From positions 1-64,000 of the forward strand of contig JAFSBV010000002.1 of NCBI GenBank assembly GCA_017437125.1: DNA of 64,000 nt. Reading direction: 5' to 3'. This stretch comes from Bacteroidales bacterium. GTDB taxonomy: Bacteria; Bacteroidota; Bacteroidia; Bacteroidales; UBA932. Each line of letters begins with the position of its first letter. Position 1 is the stretch's first letter. The position numbers and the translations under genes were made by a program. The notes beneath the pieces were generated by a model that was not told the DNA's origin, made no database searches, and was given only the letters and a program-made list of their open reading frames with translations. This document shows positions 61,490 through 64,000 of this stretch, piece by piece.

Positions 61490-64000
61490 ATGAAGAAATT
61501 CCTTATAATCATTCTCTGCCTCGGCATTCATCTGTCCATGGCAGCTCACGAAAACAGACCGGTCCCGGAAATATCATGTACCGTCAGAGAAGGCTGGTTC
61601 CCTTTGGTTTCAGGCAATGATGCGGCGGCAATATATACCGATATCGAAGATTTCAATGTAGCAGGCATAAGCGCAGGAATGCTTGCCGATGACATTGAGA
61701 GGGTAACAGGCATCCGGACGGAAGCCAAGGCTGTTTCCGGCCATAAGGATATTCCTGAAGGTGCAGCCGTAATAGCCGGAACATTGGGAAAGAGCAGACT
61801 GGCTGACTGGATTGTCAGGAAGAACGGGATATGCACAGACGGAATAGAAGGACAATGGGAATCCTTCATGATCCTTACCACGGAACATCCACGATATAAG
61901 ACTCCGCTTCTTGTAATCCTCGGAAGCGACCGTCGCGGAACTGCATACGGACTGACGACCTTGTGCGAAGCCATAGGAGTATCTCCTTGGTATTGGTGGG
62001 CAGACGTGCCGCCACACAGGAAGAAGGAGGTCTATATTGAACCCGGAACATTCAGGCAGGGAGAGCCGTCCGTGCAGTACAGGGGCATATTCATCAATGA
62101 CGAACGTTTCGGAGGATGGGCAAAATGGGCAGAGCAGACCTTCGACAAGGAAAGCGGCAAGGTCGGTCCCAAGACATATGAGAAGGTATTCGAACTCCTT
62201 CTTCGTCTGAAAGCCAATTACTTATGGCCGGCCATGCATAACGGAAGTGCAGCTTTCAACTCAGACCCGGAAAACGCCCGTCTGGCCGACGACTACGCCA
62301 TAGTCATGGGATCTTCGCATTGCGAACAGATGCTCCGCAACAACGAGGACGAATGGAAGAATGCAGGAATATACGGTGATTTCAACTATATCACCAACCG
62401 TCAGACCATGATCGATTACTGGGAAGAGAGGGTCCGCACCAACGGCGGTTATGAAAACACATATACCCTCGGACTCCGCGGAATCCACGACTATCCGATG
62501 GAAGGTGCGAGAACAACCGAAGAACGTGTCCGGCTCATGCAACAGGCTCTTGACGACCAGCGCGATATCCTGAGACGGAACATCGACAGGCCTGTGGAGG
62601 AAATCCCGCAGGTTCTCTGCACATACGAGGAAGTCCTGGAAGCCTATCATAACGGCCTGCAGGTACCTGAGGACGTGACTTTGCTGTGGTCTGACGACAA
62701 GCACGGATACTGCCGCAATCTCTCGAATCCGGCTGAAATGCAGCGTAAGGGTGGAGCAGGAATATATTACCATCTGTCATATCATGGAGATCCTGAAAGC
62801 TGGATATGGCTCAGTCCCCTCTCCCCTTCATTCATCTCGACAGAGCTGACCAAGGCATATGAATTCGGAGCCCGCAAGATATGGGTCTTCAATGTCGGTG
62901 ACATAAAGCCGGCCGAGAAGGAGATATCCTTTGCGATGGAGCTTGCATGGGACATCAAGAGATGGGAGCCCGCAAGAGCGCATGAATTCATCGGATACTG
63001 GGCTGCGAGGACATTCGGAGACGGATATTCACGGGAGATCGCTGAGATGATGGCAGAATATTACAAGTTGCAGGCAGGAGGAAAGGATTCCCATGTATGG
63101 TTTGTGAACTACACTTCGGAACAGGTGGAAGACAGGCTTTCGCAGTGGCGCAGACTGGCAGAAAGGGCTTCTTCATTTGCCACCGACATCCCTTCCGAGC
63201 AGAGGGATGCATATTTCGAGCTCATCGAATATCCTATATGCGGAGCGGCCATGCTCAATGAATATCAGATCGTTGCACGCAGAAGCATGGTTCGTGCTAC
63301 AATGTCGGACATAACAGGAGCACAGGAGGACGCAGAGATCGTAAGGCAAAGATTCGATGACCTCAACGCATGGACAAGCCGTTACAACGAAGAAATCCTT
63401 GACGGAAAATGGAGAAATTTCTTCAACTGGAGGCCTTACCATCAGTATTGGTCCGAGACTCTGGATGTGCCTTATTGTACTTCTGAGGTCACCGATATGG
63501 CCTTGCAGGCCCCTGCTCCACGTTTCATTTCTGTGGACGAAGCCATGTCCGGCTCAGGAGCCGTCATTCATTGCGAGGAGGACTGCGAGGTTCCGCTCTG
63601 GATGGAAGCCCTGTCCCCTGTTCGGAATTTCTCGAAGGCAGCTGAGGATAATGTCTTCTGCCATGTGACCGTGGGCCAGGACGATTTCGATGCCTCGGCC
63701 ACCCCGGTCAACAATATCTGGCATTCGCCACAGATCGGCCCGATGTGGAGCAAGGTCGGAACACTTCACCTGAAGAAAGGAGACAATATTCTGAATATAA
63801 CCGGGTTGAAACCGGAGGCACGTATCGACCGGATATGGGTCGGAGTATGGCCACCTTTCGAGGTTGAACCACGTCTGCGCATCGCTGCTCATGAATTCAA
63901 GTCAGGAAGGGACAGCAGCGAAGGCAGTATAACCAGGGTCAAGGGTCTGGGATATTCGGATGGCGTCATGGCATATCCTTTCGACATTCCTTCATACGAG
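61490..64000 (+). CDS. GH115 alpha-glucuronidase, 3' end outside window
   Basis: Inverting enzyme that removes (4-O-methyl-)glucuronic acid from internal and terminal xylose units of glucuronoxylan. 837 codons are visible with no stop. Start at MKKFLIIILCLGIHLSMAAH, a signal peptide; an ATG two codons earlier (61484) is possible. GH115 features: AVIAGTLGKSRLADW, SDRRGTAYGLTTLCEAIGVS, PWYWWADVPP, YRGIFINDERFGGWAKW, LLLRLKANYLWPAMHN and YYHLSYHGDPESWIWL. The enzyme is usually near 950-1000 residues, so most of it is here; the C-terminal beta domain is only begun. Together with the GH43 at 57750 it hints at a xylan locus beyond the edge. Confidence 0.93.
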   Translation, partial: MKKFLIIILCLGIHLSMAAHENRPVPEISCTVREGWFPLVSGNDAAAIYTDIEDFNVAGISAGMLADDIERVTGIRTEAKAVSGHKDIPEGAAVIAGTLGKSRLADWIVRKNGICTDGIEGQWESFMILTTEHPRYKTPLLVILGSDRRGTAYGLTTLCEAIGVSPWYWWADVPPHRKKEVYIEPGTFRQGEPSVQYRGIFINDERFGGWAKWAEQTFDKESGKVGPKTYEKVFELLLRLKANYLWPAMHNGSAAFNSDPENARLADDYAIVMGSSHCEQMLRNNEDEWKNAGIYGDFNYITNRQTMIDYWEERVRTNGGYENTYTLGLRGIHDYPMEGARTTEERVRLMQQALDDQRDILRRNIDRPVEEIPQVLCTYEEVLEAYHNGLQVPEDVTLLWSDDKHGYCRNLSNPAEMQRKGGAGIYYHLSYHGDPESWIWLSPLSPSFISTELTKAYEFGARKIWVFNVGDIKPAEKEISFAMELAWDIKRWEPARAHEFIGYWAARTFGDGYSREIAEMMAEYYKLQAGGKDSHVWFVNYTSEQVEDRLSQWRRLAERASSFATDIPSEQRDAYFELIEYPICGAAMLNEYQIVARRSMVRATMSDITGAQEDAEIVRQRFDDLNAWTSRYNEEILDGKWRNFFNWRPYHQYWSETLDVPYCTSEVTDMALQAPAPRFISVDEAMSGSGAVIHCEEDCEVPLWMEALSPVRNFSKAAEDNVFCHVTVGQDDFDASATPVNNIWHSPQIGPMWSKVGTLHLKKGDNILNITGLKPEARIDRIWVGVWPPFEVEPRLRIAAHEFKSGRDSSEGSITRVKGLGYSDGVMAYPFDIPSYE

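Noticed and set aside
1-64000. TAG recoding as explanation for the rpsJ stop
   Set aside because: TAG is the terminal stop of GH29, of the GH43 at 8486 and of the C69 peptidase gene, with normal family lengths in each case.

Overview
The window reads as a chromosomal segment of a carbohydrate-degrading member of the Bacteroidales (Bacteroidota). The evidence is two tandem SusC/SusD pairs, many secreted glycoside hydrolases, a gene-order block rpsL-rpsG-fusA-rpsJ, fimbrillin/FISUMP and DUF4252 proteins, promoters of the Bacteroidota TAnnTTTG (-7) type, and few recognisable Shine-Dalgarno sites. The exact genus cannot be named from the sequence alone. TAG, TAA and TGA are all used as stops, so the code is standard.

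Layout. 1-3.4 kb: translation operon on the minus strand (rpsL, rpsG, fusA, partial rpsJ). The visible part of rpsJ carries an in-frame TAG. 3.4-5.2 kb: AT-richer accessory insert with a Y1/RAYT-like transposase flanked by hairpin repeats. 5.2-10.4 kb: alkyltransferase-like protein, an operon of SIMPL protein, stand-alone TonB plug protein and GH29 fucosidase, then a GH43 enzyme. 10.4-17.8 kb: tRNA-Gly(GCC), GH20 hexosaminidase, pheS with a structured leader, nitroreductase and a small secreted protein, C69 dipeptidase, GH43. 17.9-25.1 kb: a four-gene envelope operon (TonB receptor, DUF4876-like lipoprotein, DUF6850-like barrel protein, fimbrillin/FISUMP lipoprotein). 25.1-26.1 kb: a HigBA toxin-antitoxin pair bounded by two inverted copies of one palindromic element. 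26.2-30.6 kb: membrane polyferredoxin and an S46 (DPP7-like) peptidase, followed by a repeat-rich spacer.

31-59 kb is a large mannan (galacto-/acetyl-glucomannan) utilisation locus. On the minus strand, in transcription order, come an AraC regulator, a GH5_7 mannanase fused to a CE7 acetyl esterase, SusC-SusD, SusC-SusD, a surface glycan-binding lipoprotein, BACON-GH5, GH26 mannanase, GH130 mannosylglucose phosphorylase, a GPH-family symporter, GH36 alpha-galactosidase and GH94 cellobiose phosphorylase. Diverging from the regulator are cellobiose 2-epimerase and a GH43. The set gives a whole route: surface deacetylation and cutting, SusCD import, periplasmic degalactosylation, inner-membrane uptake, then epimerisation and phosphorolysis in the cytoplasm to mannose-1-phosphate, glucose-1-phosphate and glucose.

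59.4-61.4 kb holds an ECF sigma factor, a likely anti-sigma protein and two DUF4252 proteins, with a plausible ECF-type promoter. A GH115 alpha-glucuronidase starts at 61.5 kb and runs off the end. Intergenic spaces are unusually rich in long palindromes, described individually. The best candidates for something new are the HigBA cassette between inverted palindromes, the RAYT-like unit, the mannanase-acetyl esterase fusion, the stand-alone plug protein operon and the pheS leader.
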